A DNA stretch of 64,000 bases, taken from positions 62,001 to 126,000 of the forward strand of contig NZ_SMFZ01000001.1 in assembly GCF_004339565.1 (NCBI RefSeq). Direction: 5' to 3'. Below are positions 7,980 to 16,405 of this stretch, piece by piece. A program made the translations under genes and the position numbers. The notes under the pieces are model-generated. The model saw only the letters and a program-made list of their open reading frames with translations. It did not search any database and had not been told where the DNA came from. Within the stretch, counting starts at the first letter, position 1. Each line of letters begins with the position of its first letter. The DNA is from Pseudonocardia endophytica (lineage in GTDB: Bacteria > Actinomycetota > Actinomycetes > Mycobacteriales > Pseudonocardiaceae).

Positions 7980-9154
7980 CAGCGCAGTCCCATCCCCCGC
8001 GCGACGATGCCGCGCAGAACTTCGTTCGTGCCCCCGCGCAGCGTGAAGCCCGGCGCGTGCAGGACGGAGTCGGCCAGCAGACGAGCGAATCCCGACGACG
8101 CCCCGGGGTCCGGCGGGATCGACACCAGCAGCCGCGCCGCGTCGACGATCTCGTTCTCGAACCGGGTGCCCAGGTCCTTCACCAGCGCCGCGGCCAGCTC
8201 CGGCGCCTGACCGGACTCGAGGGCGCCCGCCACGGCCAGCGACATCCGCCGCAGCGTCCAGAGTCGCGCCACGAGCGAGCCGACCTCCCGGCGGGTTCCG
8301 GCGTCGACGTCCCCGGACGCCGTCAGCGCGCCGACCAGCGACGCCAGCAGCGGGTACGTCGAGAGGAACCGCTCGGGTCCGGAGCGCTCGAACGCCAGCT
8401 CGCCGGTCACCTGCTTCCAGCCGGACCCCACCGAGCCGAACACGCGCTCGTCGGGGATGAACACGTCGTCGAAGACGACCTCGTTGAAGTGGTGCGCACC
8501 GGTGAGCAGCGGGATCGGGCGGATCGTGATGCCCGGCCGGTCCAGCTCGACCAGCAGCTGCGAGAGACCGGCGTGCCGGTTCTCGTCGTCGACGGGTTCG
8601 GTGCGCACGAGCGCGAAGAACGCGTGCGCGTGGTGCGCGCCGGACGTCCAGACCTTCGTCCCGGACAGCGACCACCCGCCGTCGACCTTCGTGGCGCGGG
8701 TGCGGACCGACGCGAGGTCGGAGCCGGAGTCCGGCTCGGACATCCCGATGCCGAAGTAGATCTCGCCGCGCGCGATGCCGGGCAGGAACGCCGTCCGCTG
8801 CTCCTCGGTGCCGAACCGCATCAGCGACGGGCCGATCTGCCGGTCCGCGACCCAGTGCGCGGCCACCGGCGCACCGGCCGCGAGCAGCTCCTCGGTGACG
8901 ACGTAGCGGTCCAGCGCGCCACGCCCGTGCCCGCCGTACTCGGTGGGGATCGTCATGCCGAGCCAGCCGCGCTTCCCCAGCCGCCTGGAGAAGTCGGCGT
9001 CCCAGCCGGACAACCACACGTCGGCACCGGGCGTCCAGGCACCGGCGTCGCGCTCGGCGTCGAGGAACTCCCGGACCTCGGCACGCAGCTCCGCCAGGTG
9101 ACCGGGCAGCTCCACGGGTTCCGGAACGAGCTCGGGCAGCTTCGTGAGGGTCAC
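7979..9154 (-). CDS. acyl-CoA dehydrogenase, large/FAD-binding subunit type
   Basis: The 391-residue protein has the full three-domain ACAD layout: helical N-terminus (LGMTIPTEYGGHGRG), the beta-domain block FGIGMSEPDSGSDLASVRT that contacts FAD and substrate, GTKVWTSGAHHA, and the C-terminal signature LRGGTNEVLRGIVARGMGL. It is expected to oxidise an acyl-CoA to the enoyl-CoA together with the coupled subunit downstream. The GTG at 9154 is chosen because GAGGA lies seven bases upstream; a GTG at 9172 would add six residues. It is divergent from the aldehyde dehydrogenase across a short shared promoter region. Confidence 0.88.
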   Translation of the reverse strand: MTLTKLPELVPEPVELPGHLAELRAEVREFLDAERDAGAWTPGADVWLSGWDADFSRRLGKRGWLGMTIPTEYGGHGRGALDRYVVTEELLAAGAPVAAHWVADRQIGPSLMRFGTEEQRTAFLPGIARGEIYFGIGMSEPDSGSDLASVRTRATKVDGGWSLSGTKVWTSGAHHAHAFFALVRTEPVDDENRHAGLSQLLVELDRPGITIRPIPLLTGAHHFNEVVFDDVFIPDERVFGSVGSGWKQVTGELAFERSGPERFLSTYPLLASLVGALTASGDVDAGTRREVGSLVARLWTLRRMSLAVAGALESGQAPELAAALVKDLGTRFENEIVDAARLLVSIPPDPGASSGFARLLADSVLHAPGFTLRGGTNEVLRGIVARGMGLR

Positions 9155-9213
9155 GTCGCCATCCTCACCCACGAGCCGCGATAGAGCACCGTGACCCGGG
9201 GTACGTTCCCGGT

Positions 9214-10698
9214 ATGAGCTCTGCCGCTACGACAGCCGATCACGAACGCAAGGTCCTCGACGCCGTCCCGACCGGCCTGTTCATCGGCGGGCAGTGGCGC
9301 GCGTCGGGGAACGGTGCCACCACGAAGGTGGAGGACCCCGCCACCGGTGAGGTGCTGAAGGAGGTCGCCGACGCGACCCCCGAGGACGGTATGGACGCAC
9401 TGGCCGCGGCGCACGCCGCCCAGCCCGGCATCGCCGCCATGGCCCCGCGCGAGCGCAGCGAGATCCTGCGCAGGGCCTACGACCTGCTGCACGAGCGGAT
9501 CGACGATCTCGCCCTGCTGATGACGCTGGAGATGGGCAAGCCGTTCGCCGAGGCGAAGGGCGAGGTCGTCTACGCCAGCGAGTTCCTGCGCTGGTTCTCC
9601 GAGGAGGCCGTCCGGATCGACGGCGGCTACCAGGTCGCACCGAACGGCCAGACCCGGTTCCTGACGATCCGCCAGCCCGTCGGCGTGTGCGTGTTCGTGA
9701 CGCCGTGGAACTTCCCGCTGGCCATGGGCACCCGCAAGATCGCCCCGGCGATCGCGGCCGGCTGCGCGTCGATCATCAAGCCGGCGCCGCAGACGCCGCT
9801 GACGATGCTTGCGTTCGCGCAGGTCCTCAGCGACGCCGGGTTGCCGGACGGCGTGCTGAACGTGATCACCGCGACGGACGCGGGCGGCGTGATGGAGCCG
9901 ATCATCCGCGACGGCAGGGCGCGCAAGATCTCGTTCACCGGTTCCACCCCGGTCGGCAAGAAGCTGCTGGAGCAGGCCGCCGACAAGGTGCTGCGGGCCT
10001 CCCTGGAGCTGGGCGGCAACGCGTCGTTCGTCGTGCTCGACGACGCCGACGTGGACGCCGCGATCGAGGGCGCGATGGTCGCGAAGATGCGCAACATGGG
10101 CGAGGCGTGCACCGCAGCGAACCGCTTCTACGTGCAGCGGGGCGTCGTCGAGGAATTCTCCCGCAAGCTCGCCGAGCGGATGGGCGCGCTGAAGGTCGGG
10201 CGCGGCACCGAGGAGGGCGTGAACGTCGGCCCGCTGATCGACCGCAAGGGCCTGGACAAGGTCGTCGACCTCGTCGCGGACGCCGTCGCGAACGGGGCCA
10301 GCGTGACCGTCGGTGGGAAGGCCCAGGACGGCCCGGGCTACTTCTACCCGCCGACCGTGCTCACCGACGTGCCGGCGGACTCCCGGCTCAACCACGAGGA
10401 GATCTTCGGGCCGGTCGCGCCGATCACCGTGGTGGACTCCGAGCAGGAGGCACTGGACGCGGCCAACGCGACCGAGTTCGGGCTGGTCAACTACGTCTAC
10501 ACGCGCGACCTGAACCGCGCACTGCGGATCGCCGAGAACCTGGAGAGCGGCATGATCGGGCTGAACACGGGGCTCGTGTCCAACCCGGCGGCCCCGTTCG
10601 GCGGCGTGAAGGAGTCCGGTCTCGGCCGCGAGGGCGGCAACGTCGGGATCGACGAGTTCCTCGAGACCAAGTACGTCGCGATCGGCTTCTCCGGCTGA
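9214..10698 (+). CDS. NAD(P)-dependent aldehyde dehydrogenase, succinate-semialdehyde dehydrogenase type
   Basis: The 494-residue protein has every ALDH landmark: VTPWNFPLAMGTRKIAPA (cofactor), FTGSTPVGKKLL (Rossmann Gly), LELGGNASFVV (general base Glu), MGEACTAANRF (catalytic Cys), EEIFGPVAPI, and PFGGVKESGLGREGG at the C-terminus. The NMGEACTAANRFYV block and the NTGLVSNPAAPFGG ending are characteristic of GabD-type succinate-semialdehyde dehydrogenases, which make succinate in GABA or putrescine catabolism. A putrescine link to the nearby polyamine genes is plausible but not shown. ATG start at 9214. Confidence 0.87.
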   Translation: MSSAATTADHERKVLDAVPTGLFIGGQWRASGNGATTKVEDPATGEVLKEVADATPEDGMDALAAAHAAQPGIAAMAPRERSEILRRAYDLLHERIDDLALLMTLEMGKPFAEAKGEVVYASEFLRWFSEEAVRIDGGYQVAPNGQTRFLTIRQPVGVCVFVTPWNFPLAMGTRKIAPAIAAGCASIIKPAPQTPLTMLAFAQVLSDAGLPDGVLNVITATDAGGVMEPIIRDGRARKISFTGSTPVGKKLLEQAADKVLRASLELGGNASFVVLDDADVDAAIEGAMVAKMRNMGEACTAANRFYVQRGVVEEFSRKLAERMGALKVGRGTEEGVNVGPLIDRKGLDKVVDLVADAVANGASVTVGGKAQDGPGYFYPPTVLTDVPADSRLNHEEIFGPVAPITVVDSEQEALDAANATEFGLVNYVYTRDLNRALRIAENLESGMIGLNTGLVSNPAAPFGGVKESGLGREGGNVGIDEFLETKYVAIGFSG

Positions 10699-10704
10699 CG
10701 GCGT

Positions 10705-10737
10705 CTCCCGGGCGTCCGCGGCACGGACGCCCGGGAG
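10705..10737. terminator. GC-rich hairpin between convergent genes
   Basis: A perfect 14-bp stem (CTCCCGGGCGTCCG, 10705-10718, pairing with 10724-10737) closes a five-base loop. It lies seven bases after the aldehyde dehydrogenase stop and just before the end of the opposing gene. There is no strong T-run, as is usual in GC-rich actinobacteria. It should work in both directions. Confidence 0.8.
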
Positions 10738-10741
10738 CCGG

Positions 10742-11080
10742 TCAGGGGTTCGCCGGTGCGGCGGGTGCCGCCGGAGCGGCCGGTGCCGGAGCGCCCGCGG
10801 CCGGGCCATTCTGCCCACCGCCGGCGACCTGCGCGCCGTCGGCAGGGGCCGTGGTGTTCGCCTCGCCGTTGATCAGCAGGTCGGTCAGCTCCACGCCGCC
10901 GTTGAACGTCAGCATCACGACCAGCAGCACGACCGACGCGCCCGCGGCGACGGTCATGCCGCGCTGCGCGGCGCCGCCGGTGGTGAACCGTCCCCGGTTC
11001 GTCTCGACCACCCAGGCCCTGGCCCCGAACACGGCCAGCACCAGGGCGAACGAGAGCCAGGTCAGCAGCGCTCCACTCAT
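10742..11080 (-). CDS. small two-helix membrane protein with Ala/Pro tail
   Basis: The 112-residue product has a transmembrane helix at residues about 4-24 (LLTWLSFALVLAVFGARAWV), a short basic loop (TNRGRF), a second helix at about 43-62, and a low-complexity Gly/Ala/Pro tail ending in repeated APAAPAAP. I recognise no family. Its ATG at 11080 overlaps the TGA of the micro-ORF upstream (ATGA), making it the last member of the polysaccharide operon that begins at 16045. A role as an accessory of the neighbouring membrane proteins is inferred from position only. Confidence 0.65.
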   Translation of the reverse strand: MSGALLTWLSFALVLAVFGARAWVVETNRGRFTTGGAAQRGMTVAAGASVVLLVVMLTFNGGVELTDLLINGEANTTAPADGAQVAGGGQNGPAAGAPAPAAPAAPAAPANP

Positions 11081-11157
11081 TGCACGTCCTCGCTGACGCT
11101 CGGCCGGCGCTTCGCGGGAGCGCTGTGTTGATGATTCGCTCGCTGACGCTCGCTCAT
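11077..11157 (-). CDS. 26-codon micro-ORF coupled by ATGA overlaps at both ends
   Basis: This ORF starts MSERQRANHQHSAPAKRR and ends SVSEDVQ. Its ATG (11157-11155) overlaps the TGA of the large membrane protein (11156-11154), and its TGA (11079-11077) overlaps the ATG of the small membrane protein (11080-11078). It contains a direct repeat of GAGCGTCAGCGAG near both ends. The peptide is hydrophilic and basic with no membrane segment. It may be a coupling leader that carries ribosomes between the two membrane-protein genes rather than a functional peptide. No family recognised. Confidence 0.5.
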   Translation of the reverse strand: MSERQRANHQHSAPAKRRPSVSEDVQ

Positions 11158-13130
11158 CGTCCCGGCACCGTCCTCACGAGAATCGCGTCGAACCCGTTGT
11201 CGTAGGTCGCGCGGTAGGTCCCGGACGCGATCAGCTGGTCCTTGATCTTCAGGCTCCAGCCGGGCGGCTGGTTGTACAGCACGACGCCCTGCTTCTCGAT
11301 GGACCCGTAGAACAGGATCGTCGTCGGCTGGATCTGGTCGATGCAGCGCAACGGGTCGTTCGTGCCGTCGTAGAGCGAGGTGCAGCCCTCGACGCCCGGA
11401 GCCTTGTTGTGCTCGCCGATCCCCTCGAGGCCGTAGGGGCCGACCGGCGACAACGGCAGCACCAACGAGTCGGGTGGCGCCTGGTCGTAGGCCTGGCGCG
11501 TCATCGTCACGTCCTCGGTCGTGACGTCCATGTACGCGTCGTTGCCGCCGCGGATGAGCACGAGCAACGGCATCAACAGCAGCATGCACGCGGCCATCGC
11601 CCACTCCCGGCGACGGTCCGAGCGCACGAACGCGCGCAGCGCGTCCACACCGAGGATCGTCAGGACCGGCAGGCCGTACAGCACGATGCGCAGCAGCAGC
11701 TCGCCGCCGTAGCTCTGCACGGCCGCCATGCCCATCGGCACCACGGCCAGCAGGATCGGCACCAGGTCGCGGCGACGCTTCCAGTAGACCCAGGCCCCCG
11801 CGATCGCCAGCAGCCAGGTCAGACCCGGCATCAGCGCGCGGAGCATCTTCACCGCGATCTGGCCGGGGTCGCCCTGCAGCCGCTCGAAGAAGCCGGCCTG
11901 GACCGCACCGCCCGAGTCGTCCCCGCCGGTGATCATGCTGATCTGGGTCAGCCAGAAGTCGCGCGCCGCGATCAGGATGTAGACGATCACCGCCAGCGTT
12001 GCGATGATCACCAGCCCGCGACCGCGGAACCGGCCGACGACGGCGAGCACGACGAGCTGGCCGATGATGGCGAACGGCGTCAGCTGGTGTGTCGGCGCGA
12101 CCGCGATCAGGCAGAGCGACGCGCAGAAGTAGATCAGCAGCAGCTGCCTGGCAGGCAGCGTCGGCTGGTTCGGTGGCGTCATCGTCGCGACGAGCCAGCG
12201 CCGCCAGCGCGGCAGCGGGGCGGCGTCCCGGTGCGGGCGGGGCCATCCCGGCACGCCCGCGGTGTCGGTCCGACGGGTGGCGAGCGGCCCGAGCGCGAAC
12301 GTCAGCACGGTCAGCAGCAGCACGATGCCGGTGGCCTGCGGCGAGAAGTAGTCCTGCTCGATCCAGTTCAGGCCCAGGAACAGCCAGGCCGCGACCCACG
12401 GCGCGCGGCTGCCACCCAGCATCGAGCGGGCGAGCGCGTACACGCCGATCGCCCAGAACGCGACGACCGCGACCGGGAACCAGCGGATGACCGAGTCCAG
12501 GTTGTCGGCACCCGCCGCGTCCCGGAAGAACGCCCACTGGGCGAAGAACGCCGGCCAGAAGAAGCGCGCGTCGATGCCGGTCGGGGGCACGCCCGTCCCG
12601 GCCAGCGAGTCGACGAACCCGCCGATCAGCCACGCGGTCGTGAACCGGGCCTGCGGCATGACCACCGACGGCATGCCGAACGTGCAGAGGATCAGCACGC
12701 CGGTGGCCGCACCGAGCATCGGGATCCGCGGGCGCGGCGACCACAGCTCGACGACGCAGCACGCGACCGCCAGCGCCAGCGCCAGCCAGCCGAACGGGGA
12801 CAGCACGGCCGCAAGGCCCCAGCCGCCCAGCTGGCTCAGGTCGGTGGTCGCGGCGGCCAGCGGCAGCAGCACCACGGACAGCACGGCGAGAACCGGGGCG
12901 CCCCAGATCCAGAGCGGGGACAGCGGGGTACCCGACGGGCCGGAGCCGTCCGGTGGATGGGGCGACGGCGCGCGGACCGCGCGGGTCGCGTCGCCGACGC
13001 CGCCCTCTGCGGGGCTCAGGAACTGCGTCGACTCGGCGCCGCCCTGGGCCGGCCGGACGGCGCGGGTCGCCTCGGCGGGGTTCGCCGACGTGGCCTGCTC
13101 CCTTCCGCGCCCACGGGTCTCCGACGTCAC
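11154..13130 (-). CDS. large multi-spanning membrane protein of the polysaccharide locus (GT-C or polymerase-like)
   Basis: The 658-residue protein opens with a disordered hydrophilic stretch of about 75 residues (repeated TRAVR), then about 12-14 hydrophobic helices (for example SPLWIWGAPVLAVLSVVLLP and LLLIYFCASLCLIAVAP), and ends with a soluble C-terminal domain of about 130 residues containing paired cysteines (EGCTSLYDG, LRCIDQI). This shape, many helices with large loops and a soluble tail, resembles GT-C glycosyltransferases or Wzy-type polymerases, but I see no diagnostic motif. Its GTG start at 13130 overlaps the flippase stop as GTGA. It probably extends or polymerises the glycan made by the neighbouring GT2 enzyme. 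Confidence 0.78.
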   Translation of the reverse strand: MTSETRGRGREQATSANPAEATRAVRPAQGGAESTQFLSPAEGGVGDATRAVRAPSPHPPDGSGPSGTPLSPLWIWGAPVLAVLSVVLLPLAAATTDLSQLGGWGLAAVLSPFGWLALALAVACCVVELWSPRPRIPMLGAATGVLILCTFGMPSVVMPQARFTTAWLIGGFVDSLAGTGVPPTGIDARFFWPAFFAQWAFFRDAAGADNLDSVIRWFPVAVVAFWAIGVYALARSMLGGSRAPWVAAWLFLGLNWIEQDYFSPQATGIVLLLTVLTFALGPLATRRTDTAGVPGWPRPHRDAAPLPRWRRWLVATMTPPNQPTLPARQLLLIYFCASLCLIAVAPTHQLTPFAIIGQLVVLAVVGRFRGRGLVIIATLAVIVYILIAARDFWLTQISMITGGDDSGGAVQAGFFERLQGDPGQIAVKMLRALMPGLTWLLAIAGAWVYWKRRRDLVPILLAVVPMGMAAVQSYGGELLLRIVLYGLPVLTILGVDALRAFVRSDRRREWAMAACMLLLMPLLVLIRGGNDAYMDVTTEDVTMTRQAYDQAPPDSLVLPLSPVGPYGLEGIGEHNKAPGVEGCTSLYDGTNDPLRCIDQIQPTTILFYGSIEKQGVVLYNQPPGWSLKIKDQLIASGTYRATYDNGFDAILVRTVPGR

Positions 13131-14587
13131 GACTTCACCTCCGGGTTCGCCCGGCGCTTCAGCCAGGGACGCACGAGCAGGAACAGCGCGCAGAGCGCCT
13201 GCACCACGACATATCCGAGCACGATCGGCATCAGGAGCGTGTCCAGCGGCACCGAGCCGAACGTCGCCAGCGGGATGAACGCCGCCACCGCCAGAATCAG
13301 CCCGGTGTTCGTCAGCTGGACCTTCGCGAAGCCCATCCCGTCGCCCCGCGCCTGTCGCTGGGCCAGATCGAACACCACGATCAGCCGGAACGCGAGCCCG
13401 ACCATCAGCAGGGCGAGCGCCGGAGCGGCCGCCGCGTAACCCTCGCCGAGGATGGACAGCACCGGATGGCCCAGCACGGCGCCGAGCGCGAGCACCGGCA
13501 GGAACAGGAGCAGCATCCGGCGGCGCGCGGCCCTGGCGAGCTCGGCGGCGCGGTGCGGCTCGCGCGCGGTGTGCACGGCCAGCGAGTTCATGAAGAACAC
13601 GGCCGCGATGTCGACGACCGTCACCGCCTGCCAGCAGATGAAGAACGCGGCGCCCGCCTCGTTGCCCAGGCGCAGGTTCACCAGCAGCGGGACCTGGTTG
13701 TAGAGCAGGGCGTTGCCGAGCTGGGCGAGCGCGGTCGGCCCGAGGAACCGCGCCATGTCGGCCCGCGACGGCAGCGTCCCCCCGGTGTGCGCGTTCGCGT
13801 ACCGGCGGGTCAGCCACCAGACGACACCGGACCCGATCGCGATCCAGATCACGATCGGGATCACCCAGGACAGGACCATGCCCTCCGCCGCGTAGGCGGA
13901 GCCGAGCAGCAGGAGCATGCCGATCCGCACGACGGCGAACGTGCCGTTGCGCCAGACGGCGATCCACGGTCGCCCGAGCGCCACGACGATGAAGTCGTGC
14001 ACGACGAACACGCCCCATCCGGCGCACGCGAGCACGAGCAGCAGCAGGCCGAAGCCGAACGAGCGGTCGCCGGACGCGGTCTCGGCGATGCTCGGGACGA
14101 CGATCCCGTACACGAGCCCGACCAGCCCGGACAGCGGCATGATCAGCAGAAGGCTGCCCCAGACGAGGCGGACCGACCGCCGTCCGGAGTTCGGCAGCCA
14201 GCGCAGCAGCCCGACGCCGAGGTTGAGCTGCGCGACGCCGCCGATCAGCTGGAACGCGGACACGAACTCGGTCGCCTTGCCGACCTGCTCCTGCGGCATG
14301 ATCCACGCCGCGATCAGCCAGGTGAGCAGGCCCGCCACCGAGCCGAGCGCGGACGCGATCGACAGCGCCAGGCCGTCGCCGATGCCGCCGTTCTCGCGGT
14401 TCGTGCCGGGCGGTGACGCCGGCGGCGGCATGTCCGGCCGGCCGACCGGGGTGAGCTGCTGGGTGACCGCGTCGTCCGGCGGGCCGCTCGGCATGACCGG
14501 GCGGAACGGGGCGCCGGCGTGCCGACCGGGGACGGTGGGTGGATCGAACGACCGGGTCGGCATGCGCCGCTGGTCGACCGGCCTCAC
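13127..14587 (-). CDS. Wzx/MATE-like polysaccharide flippase
   Basis: After a proline-rich cytosolic leader of about 70-80 residues, the 486-residue protein shows about 12 membrane helices. It has the flippase start pattern (SIASALGSVAGLLTWLIAAW with EQVGKATEF), the mid-protein loop with AEGMVLSWVIP, and the closing repeat found in Wzx/RfbX proteins. The expected role is moving lipid-linked glycan units across the membrane. The GTG at 14587 overlaps the preceding TGA (GTGA) and is preferred over the ATG at 14563, because neither has a clear Shine-Dalgarno while every other junction in this operon is coupled. Confidence 0.85.
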   Translation of the reverse strand: MRPVDQRRMPTRSFDPPTVPGRHAGAPFRPVMPSGPPDDAVTQQLTPVGRPDMPPPASPPGTNRENGGIGDGLALSIASALGSVAGLLTWLIAAWIMPQEQVGKATEFVSAFQLIGGVAQLNLGVGLLRWLPNSGRRSVRLVWGSLLLIMPLSGLVGLVYGIVVPSIAETASGDRSFGFGLLLLVLACAGWGVFVVHDFIVVALGRPWIAVWRNGTFAVVRIGMLLLLGSAYAAEGMVLSWVIPIVIWIAIGSGVVWWLTRRYANAHTGGTLPSRADMARFLGPTALAQLGNALLYNQVPLLVNLRLGNEAGAAFFICWQAVTVVDIAAVFFMNSLAVHTAREPHRAAELARAARRRMLLLFLPVLALGAVLGHPVLSILGEGYAAAAPALALLMVGLAFRLIVVFDLAQRQARGDGMGFAKVQLTNTGLILAVAAFIPLATFGSVPLDTLLMPIVLGYVVVQALCALFLLVRPWLKRRANPEVKS

Positions 14588-14961
14588 TGCGCGACCACGG
14601 CGTGCCTGAACAGGAACGGCACGCTGAGCAGCGTGATCAGGAACAGCGCGACGCTCGGGTACCAGGCACCGAGCGAGACCATCAGCTGACCGACGATCAG
14701 CGTCGTCGCGACCCCGACGCCCACGGTCAGCAGCCACACGTGGGCGGCGGGGGCGCGGCGCAGGAAGCCTGCGGCCGCCCAGCCGGGCCCGAGCAGCAGG
14801 AACCCGATGGTCAGGAGCAGGCGCACCTCGCCGAAGGCCCCGCCCGAGATGCCGACCAGGTTGAGCGCGCAGGCGAGCACGCCGGCGACGATCAGCGCGA
14901 TCGCCACGTACCTCCGCGCCGTACGGGCGCGGGTCAGCTCACCCGTGGACGGCATGCTCAC
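14584..14961 (-). CDS. small four-helix membrane protein of the polysaccharide operon
   Basis: The 125-residue protein has four hydrophobic helices in succession (AIALIVAGVLACALNLVGIS, LLLTIGFLLLGPGWAAAGFL, WLLTVGVGVATTLIVGQLMV, VALFLITLLSVPFLF). The LLLGPGW element resembles the start of DUF1616-type membrane proteins, but the match is too short to assign. The GTG at 14961 has GGAG nine bases upstream; an in-frame ATG follows two codons later. It sits between the GT2 gene (61-base gap) and the flippase (overlap), so it is part of the same transcript. Confidence 0.7.
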   Translation of the reverse strand: MSMPSTGELTRARTARRYVAIALIVAGVLACALNLVGISGGAFGEVRLLLTIGFLLLGPGWAAAGFLRRAPAAHVWLLTVGVGVATTLIVGQLMVSLGAWYPSVALFLITLLSVPFLFRHAVVAQ

Positions 14962-15022
14962 CGCAGTTGTCTCCTTCGTCGCGGTACCTCGGGACGTGGT
15001 CCGTCACCGGGGGGCGAGGCGT

Positions 15023-16045
15023 TCAGGACGCCTCTTCGCCCCATGCGTACCGCACGCCCACCGAGTCGTTGCGAGCCGCCCCGTCGTCGGCGGCCTGGCG
15101 GTGCGGCCTCGGTCCGGGGGCGGGCTGCCGCGTGCGCCCGGCGGCGGCCTCCTCCGGCAGGACCGGCGGGACCGGCGCGGCGGCGGGCAGTGTCGGTGCG
15201 TCGACCGGTCCCGGCTGGACGGGCGACGCCATCTCGTCGACCGTTCCGGCGACCGGCACCGTCGTGCCGGTGACGCGGTTCGCCCGCCTCCGCTCGGCGG
15301 CGAGCGTCCGCAGGACCCGCGTGCCGTCGGCGAACGTCCTCAGGTTCGTCTGCCCGAACATCCGCTCCCGCTCCATCGACGGGACCTCGGAGATCGACAG
15401 GCCTGCCACCGCCACCCGGCAGTTCAGCACGGTCTCGATCTCGAACCCGTCGCCCCAGAGCATCGTGCCGTCCTGGTTCGGCGGCTCGTCGACACCCGGC
15501 AGGTCGAGCAGCGGGAGGATGTCCGCCCAGAACGCGTTGTAGCCGTAGCAGAGGTCGGTGTAGCGGGTGCCGAACAGGCGGTTCGCGACGCCGTTCAGGC
15601 CGTAGTTGCCGGTCTTGCGCAGCGCCGTGATGTCGTCGCTGCCGCCGCCGCGGACGAACCGGCTGCCCTTGGCGAAGTCCGCGCCGTCCACGAGCGCCTG
15701 CACGAACCGCGGGATCTCCTGGGGGTCGGCCGACCCGTCGGCGTCGAACATGACGAGCACGTCGCCGGTGGCGGCGGCGAACCCGCACGCCATCGCGTTG
15801 CCCTTGCCCTTGCGCGTCTGCATCACGATCCGGACGTCCGGCAGCACCCGGGCGGCCGTCTCGACGGTGCCATCGACGGAGTTGCCGTCCACGACCAGGA
15901 CCTCGTGCACGGCAGGCCGGACGGCTGCGACGGCGGGCAGGACCACCTCGAGGTTCCTGGCCTCGTTGCGGGTCGGCACGATCACCGACACGCGTGGTTC
16001 GCGCGGGCGGAACTGCGCGGGGCGCTGTGCTGGGCGCTGGGTCAC
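15023..16045 (-). CDS. family 2 glycosyltransferase (dolichol-phosphate mannosyltransferase-like)
   Basis: The 340-residue protein begins its GT-A fold at about residue 18 with VSVIVPTRNEARNLEVVLP, followed by VLVVDGNSVDGTVETA, MQTRKGKGNAMACGFAAA and the metal/sugar-nucleotide motif MFDADGSADP. This order is that of DPM1/polyprenyl-phosphate glycosyltransferases. No C-terminal membrane helices follow; instead there is an Ala/Pro-rich tail of about 80 residues. It probably charges a polyprenyl phosphate for the flippase and large membrane protein downstream. The GTG at 16045 follows GGGGAG at four bases. Confidence 0.87.
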   Translation of the reverse strand: MTQRPAQRPAQFRPREPRVSVIVPTRNEARNLEVVLPAVAAVRPAVHEVLVVDGNSVDGTVETAARVLPDVRIVMQTRKGKGNAMACGFAAATGDVLVMFDADGSADPQEIPRFVQALVDGADFAKGSRFVRGGGSDDITALRKTGNYGLNGVANRLFGTRYTDLCYGYNAFWADILPLLDLPGVDEPPNQDGTMLWGDGFEIETVLNCRVAVAGLSISEVPSMERERMFGQTNLRTFADGTRVLRTLAAERRRANRVTGTTVPVAGTVDEMASPVQPGPVDAPTLPAAAPVPPVLPEEAAAGRTRQPAPGPRPHRQAADDGAARNDSVGVRYAWGEEAS

Positions 16046-16405
16046 CGGTCTCCCCGATCGATCGGTCGTTGGCGCGCACGAAGGCGGGCTCTCGGTCCGG
16101 CGGCTGCAGCGACACCGGCGGGCTGGAGTTGGGTCAACCCGTGTATCTCTCCGGACCTCGGTCGCGTTACGTGACCCCCGTCGTTCCCCCGAACGGCCAC
16201 GTACACCATTCGGAGCATAGTTCCTACTCTGGTCGGCGGGGACACTGCGACCGTTGCGCCGTACTCTACGGACCGCTCCGCGGCTCCCTCGACGCGCCCC
16301 GAGGCCGTCGGACCCTCGGGTGATCGTGGCCACCGGGGCCGGCGGTACCGTGTGACGCCCCTCGACATCGGCCCGACGCACGGGCCCGGCAAGGATGAGG
16401 TGTCC
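16046..16405. promoter_or_regulatory. 360-base divergent promoter region between two glycosyltransferase genes
   Basis: No gene is supported here. The stretch is less GC-rich around 16200-16280. Possible -10 boxes facing right are TACTCT in CCTACTCTGG (near 16228) and in CGTACTCTACGG (near 16260). Facing left, TATGCT lies in the complement of GGAGCATAGTT near 16218. These assignments rest on motif shape only. Confidence 0.35.
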
